Below, piece after piece: positions 37,046 through 51,600 of a stretch of 64,000 nucleotides of DNA (positions within the stretch are counted from its first letter, which is position 1; every line of letters begins with the position of its first letter). The stretch lies in assembly GCA_948567375.1 (NCBI GenBank), contig OX419755.1:63926944-63990943 (forward strand), in the 5' to 3' direction. Both the position numbers and the translations under genes were made by a program. Source of the stretch: Lunularia cruciata (taxonomy: Eukaryota; Streptophyta; Marchantiopsida; Lunulariales; Lunulariaceae). The notes beneath the pieces are model-generated. The model searched no databases and was not told where the DNA came from. It worked only from the letters and a program-made list of their open reading frames with translations.

Positions 37046-40000
37046 TCAACTGAATACATAGGCTTTTTCAATCGAGGAGAGAGACTACTCGACGACGAGG
37101 ATGACTTGGGAGCTTCCATCATGAGAACGAAAGACAGAGGAAGATGACAAAATCCAAGACTGTAGCAGACTCCTCTCCTGGTCTTTTCAGCAGCAGCAGA
37201 ATTTGATGCCGTACTAGGCGCTCAGTCCTGAGCCACAAATCCCCACCATGAACAGGGCACACCTTTGATAAGAGCCACAAAGTCGATTTGTCGGGTCCAC
37301 CTCTTTCTTCTCTGTAATCCTCTGAACTGTCACTCGATATCCTGTCTTCTACAGTACTCGGGGTAGTTCTTTTTGTTTTCTCCGTTACGATCCAGTTGCC
37401 TCATTCATTCATCGTTAATCCATTTAATCCCTCTCTTTTTCCTTCTCTCTTGTCTTCTTCCCTGCCGCGTTCTCTCTCTAGCTTGTTGCGTTTTGTCGTC
37501 TTTCTCTCTCTTGGTTGCCTCGTCAGTGAAAAGTCCGATCAGGTCCACATCCGAAAGCAGCAAAAGGAAGAGTCCTGTACGAAGGAAAGCGATCGAAGGG
37601 CTGCTGCTGCTGATGACGATGATGTACGAGTTAGAAAGGACAATCAGAGACCCAGGCAGTGAGGAGACGACAGGAAAATCGCTCCCCTATCTGTCTATAG
37701 ATTATTGATCGCATATTATTAGCGACTCTATCCTCTGGGAAATCTTCTCCTGAGACAAACAAATGTTTTCCCGTTGTTCCTTTTCTTCCCTTTGAGAATT
37801 TATTGCCCACAAGGACCATGTAGAATTCCATTCTGTCACTAAAGATCTCAGAAAAGCCAGCGAGTACTGTACAGGAAGCATTCTCAAATAACTGGTCAGG
37901 TTGGTCGTATATGGATCCATACAACCTTTTCTCCTGATCACGTATCTGTCAATACAATTCGTGGTTTTGAACATTCGAGAAATGCTACAAGTCCACCAAG
38001 AGAAAGCTCAATTCTAGTTTTGCTCCTGTTGTAGAGAGGTACAGCAGCTCCAATCATACTCACGACCTTGAAGTTTGTTTCGCTACCATGTTCGGACCTT
38101 GCACTCATCCCGGGGAGTGATCATAAGCTGTATGGATTGCTCTTGGCCCAGAAGGGTAGGAAAAACTTACCTTGAAAAAGCCTTCTCGTCGACACGAAAA
38201 GCTCATGACTCAAATCTCATGTCTATTCTACTCTTCTCCTCGACCCATGATGAAGAGAGAAGTACGTATGAAGGAGCTCTTGGACACGTATTCGTATGCC
38301 CACTTTATGAGTGTCAAGCTTTCCTCCCTTCAGACATTTCCTTAAAAGTTTTGGGTCACGCTGATCCACCTAGCGGTTGTAATCGGCGAATATTTGCTCC
38401 CCGAACAGGACTGCATAAAAAGTGCCCTGACAACAATAAACAGCTCTTTTTAACCTTATCACTTTCACATTCTGTGCCACCAGGGTTACAACGTGCTATA
38501 TCCATAGCAACGTTTTCTTCAACCCTATCACACTACATCCTTCGCCTTGTCATGATGGGAATAGGAAGATGGATACGCATGAACGCCCATAAAAGCATTG
38601 AGCTTTGCGTCTGAACTATAGACCAAGTCAGTAGTAAGATCGAGAGATGGAAAGCTAAGGAACTCTTTGCACAATAAACTAACTTCTGAAACATACCACG
38701 TGAAATTCCCCAGCTTTCCATCACTTTATATTTTTTCATTTGTTTTATCATAAATCCCAATCATAATCTCAAGCATAAACAGAAAGAGGGTGAGATGGAC
38801 ATGGGAAGTAGACTAGATTGTTCCTGGGCCTTTCTTCAACATCAGAATGGTCACTTATTTCATCTGACCATATAGTAAGAATTTCTCAATTCACTCTGTT
38901 GAAAAGGATTTTTCTGATTGCATCACAAAGTACATTATTGCCAAGGAACTCATTTGGATTTCCTGAAAGAACGACAGCTAGCCCAAAAAGAGCAGTGGTG
39001 CAATAGTTTTGGTATTAAAACAAAGTGGTCCCAAAGTGGTCTTTCTAGTGGTCTTTCTTGATGTCTCGTGCCTTTCTTTCCCGTATCAGATTGACAAGAG
39101 ATTCCAGTTGGGCGGAACGAACCACTTGAATGTCATGGATGTCATGGTCTTCCTCTTGTGCTGGATGACTGAGCTTGGATTGCGTGCGCATGCACTCGAG
39201 TATCGTTACGATTTCCCTATACAATGGGTACTGGTTCCCTTTGCAACTTTTACTCATCCCAAGGAGCTTTTCTTGAGAGCATCCATAATTCTTGTACTGC
39301 CATTCGAACTAAAATCAAGTTTTTCTTCACTTGATTCACATCTCTTTAGATTTAAATCAAGTGAAAAAACTTGCAGCTACGAGAACCTGTACACTCAAAC
39401 TCATTGTGAGAGGTGCTTGAAATAAATTGAATCTAGTGGTGGGCTTAGACAAATGAGCTGATAAGAAGTTACACAATGTTTGGTGGTCCGGGGGTTTCTG
39501 CAACTAACTCGAGGCCATGGCTTATGGATCTGTCGCAAGAGGAAGGTCAGTATTCTGTGACCCCAGGCTTTCTTGAAGATAGCAGGCAAGGCGAGTATAT
39601 CCTAATAACCTCTAACGAGTCGCCATCCGAGACGATGGTTCGAACATTCTAAGATTTTCAGGGGAACAGACGTTGGAGCATATTTAGTGATGGACTGTAG
39701 AGCCCTTTGTTCACAACCTAGTTCCATTCTGCAACAGCGAAAGATAATCAGGCAGACTTTTTACTCTGAATTCCTGATCGCGAATCTGTAGCGGGTGAAA
39801 GCCGGTCACTGATTTCCATGTTTAACGAACTAAACAAAACTCGAGATAATGCGCAGTAATAAGCACAAAGACTCAGAGATTTGAACTCCAATAAAAAAGA
39901 GACTAGTACAATATCGTTGACGTTTTCTGCAGGATTCTTGCCTTCAGACACCTTTGTACAGCATCTCCACGAGCAGAACTTCAAGGTGACTGGTAGCTAA

Positions 40001-40227
40001 TAGACATGTGGAAGGAGCAGAGTACACAGAAAGTGATGGATAGTCTTGTCCACGCGAGTGGATGTGCCATCTCGCGTGGAGAAATACAACTTTGGTCCGT
40101 ACTTTGGTCTTCCCATCTCAATAGAGTATATCACAAGAAGGAAATTATGGTTCTTTATTTACGGAGACAAAGCCGGCCTGCAAATAAACGGATGACTGTC
40201 GGAGAAACTAGGAACCCCAAAGATGTA
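37046..40227. other. Region 3' of the ABC transporter, no gene recognised
   Basis: It must contain the 3' untranslated region of the minus-strand transporter just below 40228. Inverted repeats are visible at 40050-40079 (arms CCACGCGAG) and 39318-39360 (arms TTCACTTGATT). Several ORFs of 90-179 codons exist but show no family resemblance. Confidence 0.45.
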
Positions 40228-42667
40228 TCAAGGGAGCGTGCTTAGTTGCCTCCTTGTTAGTCGTGCATATTCACCGTCTAGTTTTAACAATTCGTCATGG
40301 CTACCCATCTGCACAGATTTCAAACATGACCAGCTTCAGTAAGCTCCTCGTCGCATGCTTTGATTATTCTTACCATATGAACAAATAAACGTGAATTTAT
40401 GGGACATACTACTATACATAGATGCGAATGCTTTTGGTGCTTTAGGATCACTTTCAACGGACCTCCGCAATCTGCCCTTGATGCATAACCACAATTCTAT
40501 GAGCTGCCCGGATTGTTGATAGCCTGTAAAGATGTGGCAGCACAACATTAGCAAGTCCAAAGAGATGTTGCGACAAATAAGTCAAAAGCTGTAAAGGAGA
40601 ACCGGCACAGATGATGGTATATCATGACAGTGATAAAAGGTTCTGGTAATCGAACATAATGAAAAAGATACATGCAACGAGTTAATGAATTACTAGGTCC
40701 GGCTATAAGCCAACGGGTCAAGGCAATAAGATTCTCTACAAGCAGGAATCCCGACAAACCGCCCAGACGAATGACTACCTTTACAGGTCTTCTTCGGAGA
40801 GAAACGAACTCGTCAAAAGAAGAGAGCAATAGTTACCTGTGGGCAATCACAAGAACAGTACGCTTCCGTTTGCCATCCCCACGCATGGCCCGGTCCAATG
40901 CTTTCTGTACTCAAAAAACGAGGTTAAAGAACCGGAATTTTCAAAGAGCGGGCAACACGTCCTAAAATCTAGCAGGACGACAGCTGAGAGAAACAGGTGG
41001 AGCAAACCCACCTGTACAAGATGTTCACTCTCCGAGTCAAGCGCGCTGGTTGCCTCATCAAGTACCAGTATTGCAGGATCCCTCAGAAGTGCCCTGGCAA
41101 TAGCTATGCGCTGCTTCTGTCCACCACTTAGACGAACATTGTCCACAATAGTCTTGTAGCCATCAGGGAGCGCCATTACAAAGTCGTGAGCATTTGCCTG
41201 CCTTGCTGCTCTTTCTATGTCCTGAGGAGTTACGTTTTTACTACATCCATAAGATATGTTGGAAGCTATGTCCATGCTGAACAGACGAGGCTCCTGTGAT
41301 GGCAAAAGAGCTCAGGTATTGGTTAAATCTGATATCAGGACTCACCGCTAGGAATTTGCTGAACCAGGTTAGGATTGTGCCACCAGTCAGACTACAGGCT
41401 ACTTTCGTCTTGAAAGAGCTGAAGACAGGATCTCAACTCTTGTTTATGATCAGAAACTCAAGATAATTAGTCAATACGGTGACAGGCAGAACTTTGACAT
41501 TATTGGAAGATAGGTAGCATTCAGCGGATTGGTCTAATTACCTGACTCACAACTCCAAGCTGGTTTCTGAACCACTTAATATCAAGATCATTTAAAGGAA
41601 CACCATCGATAATTATCTGGCCCATTCCACAACACAAGTACCCAACTGTCAGGCAATCCAGTCAAAGTGCTGCCGGTGCGAAAACCCTGGAAGTAAGAAT
41701 ATGCAAGTAATCACAGGCATTCCTACTAACTCTCCAACAACCGTGAAAGAGTAGGAATAGAGTAGAGAACATCAAACCTGGCCATGTGATGGTTCATACA
41801 GTCTGAGCAGCAGCCCTACAATTGTACTCTTACCACTGCCGCTTAGACCGACCTATTTAACCAGGAAAGAAACCTCGTGCAAGTTAGATCATGACGCTGC
41901 CGTGACGAGGAGGAATAAATGCGTACAAAATAATTTTCGAGCCGTTTTCAGGGGGAAAACTTGTATTTACTTACTACTGCACCCTGAAGTCAGGTGCCCG
42001 GATCTGATCCCAACATAGTGTACAACGGTTGGATAAGTAGGTAGATCCTTAGACATCTAAACAAGTGTGCGTAACAAATCAAAGAACGGTATATGCATCA
42101 ACTTCTAATTTATTAGAGAGGAGAATATGGGCTAATCAAGGAAGTTAGATTAACGCCATGGATGCAAGTTAATATCTACACATCAGTTGAGTGTTATCGA
42201 CGTACCACAGCGACAAGTTCGCCTGGAAATATGGATAAACACACATTCCGCAAGACGGGAACCTGCAGCAATTTTGCGTTAGCACTCAAGATGGCAATCT
42301 TCTCCCGCCGGCCATTTGTGTTTATTGAGGTGCAGGGAACCCGGTGACACTTATTGTATCACAGTCAGCGGAGCAGCCAGCTAGGCAATGGGTCTTTCCT
42401 GAAAGTAAATGCCAAATGTATTTGGCAAATGCTGCTTGAAAGATTGGAGATTGATGAGAAAGTCACGCCAGCCAGTAACAGATGAAGAGAGCTCAGTTTT
42501 ATGACACTATTGTAGATGCATTCATTCATTACAATACACTCACCAGTCTGACATATGAGCTACTCACAGTGCAATAAAGTGCAAAGTACAGACCTGAGGC
42601 CTTGCTGGATACTGGAAACATATATCGTTAAATTGTATGCGTCCTTTAATCTCAGGCAGCTTGCATC
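40228..42667 (-). other. Nucleotide-binding-domain exons 11-18 of the ABC transporter
   Basis: Residues 521-777 form one complete ATPase domain split over eight exons. Walker A sits alone in the 75-bp exon 13. The Q-loop Gln is the last codon of exon 14. The signature and Walker B share exon 15. The H-loop His closes exon 16 and is followed by [14 protein letters not shown] in exon 17. The C-terminus is [12 protein letters not shown]. No catalytic residue is replaced. Confidence 0.88.
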
Positions 42668-45600
42668 CTGGCCCAAACGATAAAGAGGACTTAAAAATCT
42701 TAGAAGCTTTGGACTGTATAGGCAAAGGATATAGGTAGATGAGAGCAGAAGCCATTCCTAGAACAGGTGATCCAGAACTCATTAAATGCATATGATTGGT
42801 AACCAAGATGTACATTATGCACAATGCTGGAATAGTGATAAATCCATAAAGCAGAATGCATCGAATGTAACCTGATGCGAATGCATAATTCCAATAAATC
42901 AAGAACAACATATATCTAAAGGACAAGTAAACAACTTGAAATCGATAACAGCTATTCAAACGAATTCGGGAAATATAAAACATTGTGTAATTGACCACCA
43001 GTAAGCAGTGCATGAACAAAGAAAATTAAACTGTAGGCTGGATATCGAAAGTCAGGTATGAAGGAGGAAGCAGGCAAAGAGCGACAGAAAAAGAATAGGG
43101 AGGGTATTAGCTGGGGAAGGGAGGAGTGGAGCAAAAGAGGACCGGATATATAGATATATGAGAGCAGAAGAGGACCGGATATTTAGTATACCGCTAAAAG
43201 CACTATGGACGCTTCAGTCCTGGAATGCTAAACAAATAATGGAAGAAGAAGGTGGACATAGTAAACCTCCAAGAAAGCACATGTGCCTTCATCAGTGCCT
43301 CATGCAGTGCCGAAGTAGCTGAGCAAGTTTCAGTACTCCTCGTACCGAGTTTTTACTCGAAAACTCGTGAGTGCCAAAGCATAGGTAAAGGATATGAGGA
43401 GATGAGAGCAGAAGCCGTTCCTCGAACTGGAGATCCGTATTCGGAACTCATTAAGTGCATATGAAGTGCAGATGGAATGACAATAAAATGAAACCAAAAG
43501 TAAATGAAAAGTACATGCGGAAACAAGATGAAGTGCAACTCATAATGTAATTGCATGTAAGGCTAAGCACCAACATCATATAATTATCAGAAGGTAACCA
43601 CATGCAGAGATACTGGAAACCAACGTGTAATCGAAAACAGTAAAGCAACGCCTGTAAAGAAATCGAACACGACGTGTAATCAAAGACCAATAGAGAAATG
43701 AACAACATCGTGTAAACACTAATTGCAAAGCAACGCATGTAAAGAAGTAGTAATCAACATGTAAACAAAGACCGCTGAGCCGGACATGAACTCTTAAGCA
43801 GTCTGTGAACAGAAGTCGGTAAGGGATTTTAGGAGATAACAGCAGAAGCCATTCCTCAGACGGGGAATCCAGAACCATTAAATGCATATGAAGTGTAGAT
43901 GAAATGTAAACATGATATGAGAGATGAGAACAAGAGCCGTTCATCGAACGGGAGATCTGGGACTCAACAAGTGCATATAAAGGGCATACGAAGTGTATGT
44001 ATAATGGCAATGAAATGATCGAATTAACAGAAAATAATGTAGATGAAACGTGAAGAACGGAATTAAAACGAAGCACCGACACCAAAAATTGATCCAAAGC
44101 TAAAAAATCTGCAGAGAAACTTGTTAATCAACGTGTGTAAGCAAAAAGGGAATCATGAGAGCAGAAGCTGTTCTTTGAACGGGGGATCCAGAACTCAAAA
44201 AGTGCATATGAAGTGCGGATGAAATGTAAAGACCTGTGCAAATCGAGATGAGTGATAAAGCCGTAAAAGAGATGAAGTGAATCTAACAGATCAAATGTAA
44301 AGCTAAGCACAAACGAAATATAAATATTTCCTGCTCTACTGATATACATCATGTAACCGATAAGCACTAAGCAAAGCAAGTTGCAAAATAGAGGACAACA
44401 TGCCATTGAAGACCAACCAGCAAAACCTGAGATTAAGTGAACTGAGATCGGAAGACCAGGCAGAAATCATGTACAGGGACCATGAAACATATCCACAAAT
44501 TGTTAGAAGTATAATGCAGTGTTGTGTTAGATTTCTGTTCAAGCATGACTACTGTTCACATGCTACTGTTCATATATACAATTCACATGAATTCCATGAG
44601 CTACACGAGTTACATGAGCAGTATGTTAGCACACCCTTCAACAGATCTCTGTATCAATATAATCCCAGTTAGGGGTTCTTTCAAGGTTAATTGATTCATT
44701 CCACAACTCATTTTCTCACATGGTTTAAGAACTCTAACCTTTAGAATTCCTTTTAGCTGCTAGGGGACACCTTAGCACACACAAAAATTTCGAAATTTTG
44801 AGAGACCTAAATTTTACACACTAGTGTACCTGGAAAAACAAGAGTCCCTTGTTCCTCCTCTGAAGAGTGTCTCTTTCTGTGGGTTTTAGGAGAGAATTTT
44901 CTTTTATATCCTCTGTTACCCTCCTCCTCTGTTAGTCTGGGTTTTGGGAGAGAAATTCTCCACTATCCTCTGTGAATCAAATCATCATGTTTGTTGCTGG
45001 TGTTGGTGCTTCTGCTGGTGAAATATTTGCTGTTCCAACCATTCGATTTGACTCAATTTTGTTAAATTCAATGACAATTATTTTCAATCTTGGAAACATT
45101 ATCTTGCATTCAAACTGAAGGTGGCTTCAATTTTTACAATTGTTGATGGTACTGTAGTTACGCCCACCTCAGGAGCTTCTCTACCTGATTGGGAGCATAG
45201 GAATCTTGTTGCTCTTGAAGCAATCAATTCAATTAGCTCTTGAGTTTGTTCCTACCATCAACAGGCAAATGTTGGCAAGCAAAGCATAGATGGATTTAAC
45301 AACCATGTACGAAGGTACCGATGATGTCACAATCATGTACCTCCTGGACACTTTGATGAATTTGAAGATGCGTGAAGGCACCAGCGTAACAAAGCACATT
45401 ACCAATTTTCAAGGAGTCCTCACCCAATTAGTTCCGGTGATCAACCCAATCGATGATCAACATGCTAAGCTCCACTTGATGAGATCTATGCCTTCTAGTT
45501 TCAAGTATTTTCTGCAATCATTGTGAACATAGAAGGCACTACATCTCTCTGATATCATTGCTCTTCTTCTTCAAAAAGAGATCAGTATGAAGTATGAAGG

Positions 45601-48600
45601 TCTTGTAGAGCCAACAACTGCTCTAGCAATCACACAAGGCTCTACATCTTCTTACAGAAACAAAGGTAAAGGGAAAGGGAGCTGGAAGAGTGAATCTCAT
45701 GGTTTTTCTGGTCAGAACTCTTTCAATAGACCTTCTGGTCAGAATCAGAGTTATTTCTCTCTCTTATTTCTCTACATCTTCTGGAGGAAATTCCTTCAAA
45801 CCTTCTATCATCTGTCACTACTGCTCAAAGAAGGGACATCACATCAAAGACTGTCGCAAGTGCATTGCTGATGCAAGGGAGAAAGGAGGCAAGGAACATC
45901 CCTTGGTCAGAACTCTTTCAGCAGACCTTCTGGTCAGAATCAGAGTTATTTCTCTACATCTTCTGGAGGAAATTCCTTCAGACCTTCTATCATCTGTCAC
46001 TACTGCTCAAAGAAGGGACATCACATTCAAAGATTGTCGCAAGCGCATTGCTGATGCAAGGGAGAAAGGAGGCAAGGAACACCATCACTCCAATTCTTCT
46101 ACAACTCACCTCTCTTTGTACAATGTTGATGTTGTTCCTTCAGTCACTCAGGACAACAGATGGTACATCGACACCGCTGCTTCTCAGCACATGACCTACC
46201 AACGAACTTGTTTCCTAGTCTATGAAGCATATTCACCACCTAGACAAGGTTACTTGGCTGATGGTTCCAACATTGCTATTCTAGGCCATGGGACAGTTTC
46301 TGTTAAGCTTGCTTGTTCAAGGAAGTCCTACATGCTAGAAGATGTTTTCCATGTTCCTTTGCTGAACAAAAATCTCTATTTAGCAGTTCAGTTGAGCAAG
46401 TCATATAGATCATTTCAGTTAAAGGAAACTAGCATTTTCTTTTGTTAGTTTAGTGACTTCTCTAATTTTGAGGTTTTGTTAAATTTCTTTAAAAGCTCTG
46501 CTAAATATACTTAGGGTAAAGTGGAGGCACAGCCCTAATTAGAGTCCTGCAAAGCAACCTTCTACGATTTGGTTATGTGTATATAAAAGTGATTTTCGCT
46601 CTTGTTTAGCTAACTTCTCCTACAAGGGTCATTCCCAGCACCTTGTCACTTGTTTCAAGTGTGTTCTATTATGCTTATCTCTGGGGTATCTTTTGTGCTG
46701 CGTGAGTGCTGCTGTGTACTATCTTTGAAAGCTCTGAGAGAGAGTGAGTTGAATATTGTTGTGTGCAATCAAGAGTGTCTATTCTGGTAGACTGGGAAAG
46801 TTAAGTGCTAGGATGTCCGATACATCAAAAATCAAAATGATTGAGGATAGATAATCTACTTTAAAGACTAGGAAGAAAGGTTCTCATCATCCTTTATGAT
46901 GATCTGCAGAATCTGATTGCATCCTGTTCTAGATTGGATAACTTTTGGCTTCCAGGAGAGTCTGTTGAGCAACCTCAAGATGCTGCAGTCTCTACATCAA
47001 CTCAGTCTCAGACATCTCAAGCTGCTGCAATCTCTATTCCAACCAGGGATACATATTCCGCTATTACTTCTCTATGGCATTGACGACTTGGGCACATCAG
47101 CAAGAATCAACTTCAACTTCTACAAGACAAAGATCTGGTTGCTGGGATGGATCGGATCCATCCTAATTTGTTTCCTGTTTGCTCACCTTGTCTTCATGGC
47201 AAGCAAAGTCGATTTCCCTTACCTCAGGAAGGAGCTACTAGAGCCACTGTTCCATTGGCTCTCTCGTCCATTTTGATGTTTGTGGTCCCATCTCTTCTGC
47301 TACCTACACTGGTTACAGATACTTTGTGACCTTCATTGATGATTACACAAGGTACACATTCTTGTATCTACTCAAGTTCAAACATGAAATTTTTACTTGT
47401 TTTCAGGAATACGTGACCTATGCAGAGACTCAACTCAATCAGAAGGTTCGGGTGTTGTGCTCAGACAATGGTGGTGAATACAACTCTGCAAATTTTCATC
47501 TTTTCTAAAAAGGTAAAGGTATCAGGCACCAGTTCAGCACTCCACATACTCCTCAGCAAATGGTGTTGCTGAGAGAAAGGACAGAACATTGGTGGAAGCA
47601 ATCCGCACTATGTTATTTGAGTCTGGACTCCCCAAGCCTTACTGGGGAGAGGCACTACACACTGCCAACTTTCTGAAAAATCAAAGTCTTACCAAAGCCA
47701 TCTCCTCCGAAGTCACACCCTTCCAACTCTGGTTTGGTTATAAACCTAATCTATCCCTACTTCACATTTTTGGTTGCATTGCTTATGCACATGTTCCATC
47801 TTCTTCCAGATCTAAACTTGATTCTAAGTCTTCCAAGTGTATCTTCCTTGCTTATGATCAGGATAGTAAAACTTATAGACTACAGAAAATATCTGATACC
47901 TACATTTTTCTGTCAAGAGATGTTCAGTTTCAGGAACATACCTATGCTCATGCACATAAATAGTGTTCTGACACTCAAGGATGTTCAACTGGATTTCATC
48001 TGTGATCTGACAATTTTCATTCCCTCTCCTGCTTATAGTTCTCAGTCTACCCACAGTCCATCCCCACCAACTCCTACTAAGTCACCTCCTCTCCACAATC
48101 TTACAACTCCAACAATTCCTTCTGCATTACCTTCTTCACTACAATCCTTACCTTCTAGTTCTGGCACTCCCCACAGGTCCTCAGGATCCTCTACTATTGT
48201 TTACACTAGGAGGCCAAAACCTCTATCTTCTCCAGATGCTGTCCAAGCACCGTCTATACATCAAGGCACCAGGGTTCGCACTCCAGTTCGAAAATATGAT
48301 GCACTGTTGGAGTCTGCTAATGCACTAAGCATGCATTACTCTGCACCTGACCCTGATCCCAACACTTATGAAGCTGCTATCGCTGGACCTGATTCCAGTA
48401 AATGGTTTGAGGCTATTCAAGATGAGCTTCAGTCCATGGAGAGCAATCAAACATGGGTCATCACTGAGTTACCAGCCGGTCGCAAGGCAGTCACCTGTAA
48501 GTGGATTTTTAAGAAGAAATAAGATGCACAAGGTTTGATCCAAAAGTACAAGGCTCGACTTGTTGCTCATGGTTTCTCTCAAGTTAGAGGTATTGACTAC

Positions 48601-51600
48601 ACAGAGACCTACTTTCCTGTTGTCAAATTGACAACAATTTGCGTGTTGCTTGCTTACTCAGCTCAGAATGATTTGGAAGTGCATGCTCTTGATGTCAAAA
48701 CAGCTTTTCTCAATGGCACATTGACTGAGAAAATCTACATGCACATTCCTCCTGGCTTGCTGACTCCTGACCAGCACAAGTAGCAATAAGCCACTAAACA
48801 AGGGCAATTGGTTTTACAGCTCTACAAGGCTTTGTATGGTCTCAAACAGTCTGTCCGACAGTGGTATCACAAGTTTGATCAGTTTTTACTAGGTTTGGGA
48901 TTTCAGCACTCTGGAGCTGATTCTAATCTCTATAGCTTCCATTCTGGTTCTCATTTTGTCATCTTACCTCTTTATGTAGATGACTGCATCCTTGCCAGCA
49001 ATAACCTTTCTCTTCTCCTCTCTATCAAAGAGTCTCTTAAACAGGGTTTTGAGATGACTGATCTGGGAGAGATTAGTCATTGTCTTCAGTTGCAAGTCAC
49101 AAGAGACAGAAAACAAAGAAAGATCAGTCTATCTCAAGAGAGATATTTAAGAGAGATTCTTACTCGTTTTCATATGCAAGACTGTATACCTCTTTACAAT
49201 CCTGTAGAGTCAGGAGTGAGATTAGGATTGTCCAAAAACTGATCAAGATAGAGAGTATATGAAAACAGTACCTTACCAATCTGCAGTGGGGAGTTTGATG
49301 TGGGCCATGGTCAGCACTAGGCCTGATGTGGCTTATTCTGTTAGTTCAGTTGCCAAGTATATGGCAAATCCTGGCCTGAACCATTGGAAAGCTGTCAAAA
49401 GGATCTTCCGGTACATTCAAGGTACACTGTCACAGGGCCTAACTTACAGTGCATCTAGTACTCCCATTCATGGGTACTCCGACTCAGATTGGGGAGGAGA
49501 TCAAGACACAAGACGATCTACAGGAGGATACTGCTTTATCTTCTGTAATGCAGTTGTCTGTTGGCAGGCGTTAGGCAAGCTTCTGTTTCTTTATCCAGCA
49601 CTGAAGTTGAATACATGGTCTTGTCAAAGGCAGTGACTGAAGCAGTATGGCTTAAGCGCTTGTTAAGTGACCAGGGTTTTCATGGAGAAACAATGAAGTT
49701 GTACTGCGACAGCAACAGCCGAATTGATCTTATTACGCCAACAAAGCAGCATGAGAGAACAAAGCGCATAGACATCAGATTCCACTTTGTCAAAGAAAAG
49801 GTGGAAGACAAGGAGTTACACAAAGTACATGAGTTACACATTAGACTACGGTAGCCAACAAAGTGCACAAGTTACAATTAGTACAGCCTTCAATCCACTT
49901 GATGAGTTCTCTGTATCTATATAATCCAGTCTTAGGGGTTAATCTTTCAGGTTAATCGATTCATTCTACTTGTTTTCCTACAGCAGAAATGCAAGCACAT
50001 GAGTAATCGCAAGAGCCTCAGCCACATAATGAAAACCAGGCAAAAAAGCAGCATGAGCGAACAAAGCACATAGACATCAGATTCCACTTTGTCAAAGAAA
50101 GGGTGGAAGACAAGGAGATCTCTGTTTCATGGGTGGACACCAGAGATAATACTGCAGACATTTTTACTAATGGATTGACTAGAGAACTATGTACAAGGTT
50201 TTGCCATGCTCTAGGAGTTATAGATAATAGACAATTATAAAACGTCTATTAAGAACGGGTGTTAAATAAACATCATAATGAAGGTCTATTAAGAGGGAGT
50301 GTTAGATAAACATCATAATGAAGCATTTTGTTAGATCAATGTTCATAGGTTACTGTTCACACGAGTTACACAAAGTTCATGAGTTACACGTTACACTATG
50401 GTAGCCAGCAAAGGTACATGAGTTACATGAGTTACATGAGTACAACCTTCAATCCACTTGATGAGTTCTCTATATCTATATAATCCTGTCTTAGGGGTTA
50501 ATCTTTAAGGTTAATCGATTCATTCTACTCGTTTTCCTATGGCAGAAATGCAAGCACATGAGTAATCGCAGGAGTCTCAGCAGGAGTCTCAGCCGCATAA
50601 TGAAAATCAGGCAAGAAGAAATGAATCAACATGAGTAGGAGGAGGGAAGGAATAGAGAAATACCTTATGGATCCCTGAAATCACAAACATCCATTAGTAG
50701 AGAGAAAATCCAGGACACAGCAATGAGAAATTGTCAAGCAAAGGTTCGTTAGTAGTACTGACGACAGGGGAGCAAGAAACATCAGTGCTGCACGGGAAGG
50801 AGTGAGCCTACTCAAACAAGAAAAGCAGAGGCGAAGTGTAAGAAGGAAAGAACAAAGAAGCACAGAAAAGCATGAAAGGACCTAGAGAACCGCAGGAAAG
50901 AGCAAAGAAAGGAGGCAAAACCTGCCTCAGATGAAAGTGATGGACAAGGTGGGCCCACGTGGATATGGATATAGGTAGATGAGAGCAGGAGCCGTTCTAG
51001 GAACAGGTGATCCAGAACTCACTAAATGCATATGATCAGTAGCCAAGATAACTATATGCACAACGCGAATAGTGATATATCCATAAAGTAGAATGAATCC
51101 AATGTGACCTGAAGCAAAGGCATAATTGCAACAAGTCGAGAACAACATATATTTAAAGGACTAGTAAACAACTTGAAATCGATAACAGCTATTCAAACGA
51201 ATTCGAGAAATATTAAACTTTGTGTAACTGACCACCAGTAAGCAGTGCATGAACGAAGAAAATTAAACTGTAAGATATGGATATATGAGGACAAAGCCAT
51301 TCCTCGGATGGGCGATCCAGAATTCATAAAATGCATATGAAGTGCAGATAAAATGGCAATAAAGTGAAAGCAGAGCTGACTGAAAAATACATGCAGAAAG
51401 GAGATGAAATGTAATTCATAAATAGCATGTTTCGGTGAATTTCGGTGAATCGGTATAGCATATTACCAATAACACCAGACGAGTTCCACGAAAAGGACAA
51501 AACATCTTAACCCAAAGAAATTCATTCAACATGCCAACAAAGCAGGAGATGCTTGAGGAGATTGACATCCAGCCATAATAAAGAAAGCGGTTTGTTCTGC

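Larger units (their letters stand above)
44520..50541 (+). mobile_element. Ty1/copia LTR retrotransposon, antisense in intron 10, degenerate
   Basis: Order: 5' LTR, tRNA-primer-like site, gag with zinc knuckles, protease, integrase, reverse transcriptase, RNase H, polypurine tract, 3' LTR. Integrase precedes reverse transcriptase, which defines copia. The element runs opposite to the host gene. A GCAG tetranucleotide precedes the 5' LTR (44516-44519) and follows the 3' LTR (50542-50545) and may be part of a target-site duplication. Frameshifts and stops separate every domain, so it is probably inactive. Confidence 0.9.

Noticed and set aside
38075-38614. 179-codon plus-strand ORF 3' of the ABC gene
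   Set aside because: No family motif, no gene-like pattern and no splice partner. Length alone is weak evidence in this composition.
43576-44097. 173-codon minus-strand ORF in intron 10
   Set aside because: It runs across R2 repeat copies and changes register with them. Its cysteine- and tyrosine-rich look comes from the repeat.
43390-44240. Regularly spaced R2 repeats as a CRISPR-like array
   Set aside because: Unit spacing is irregular, units are diverged, and the locus is a plant intron.
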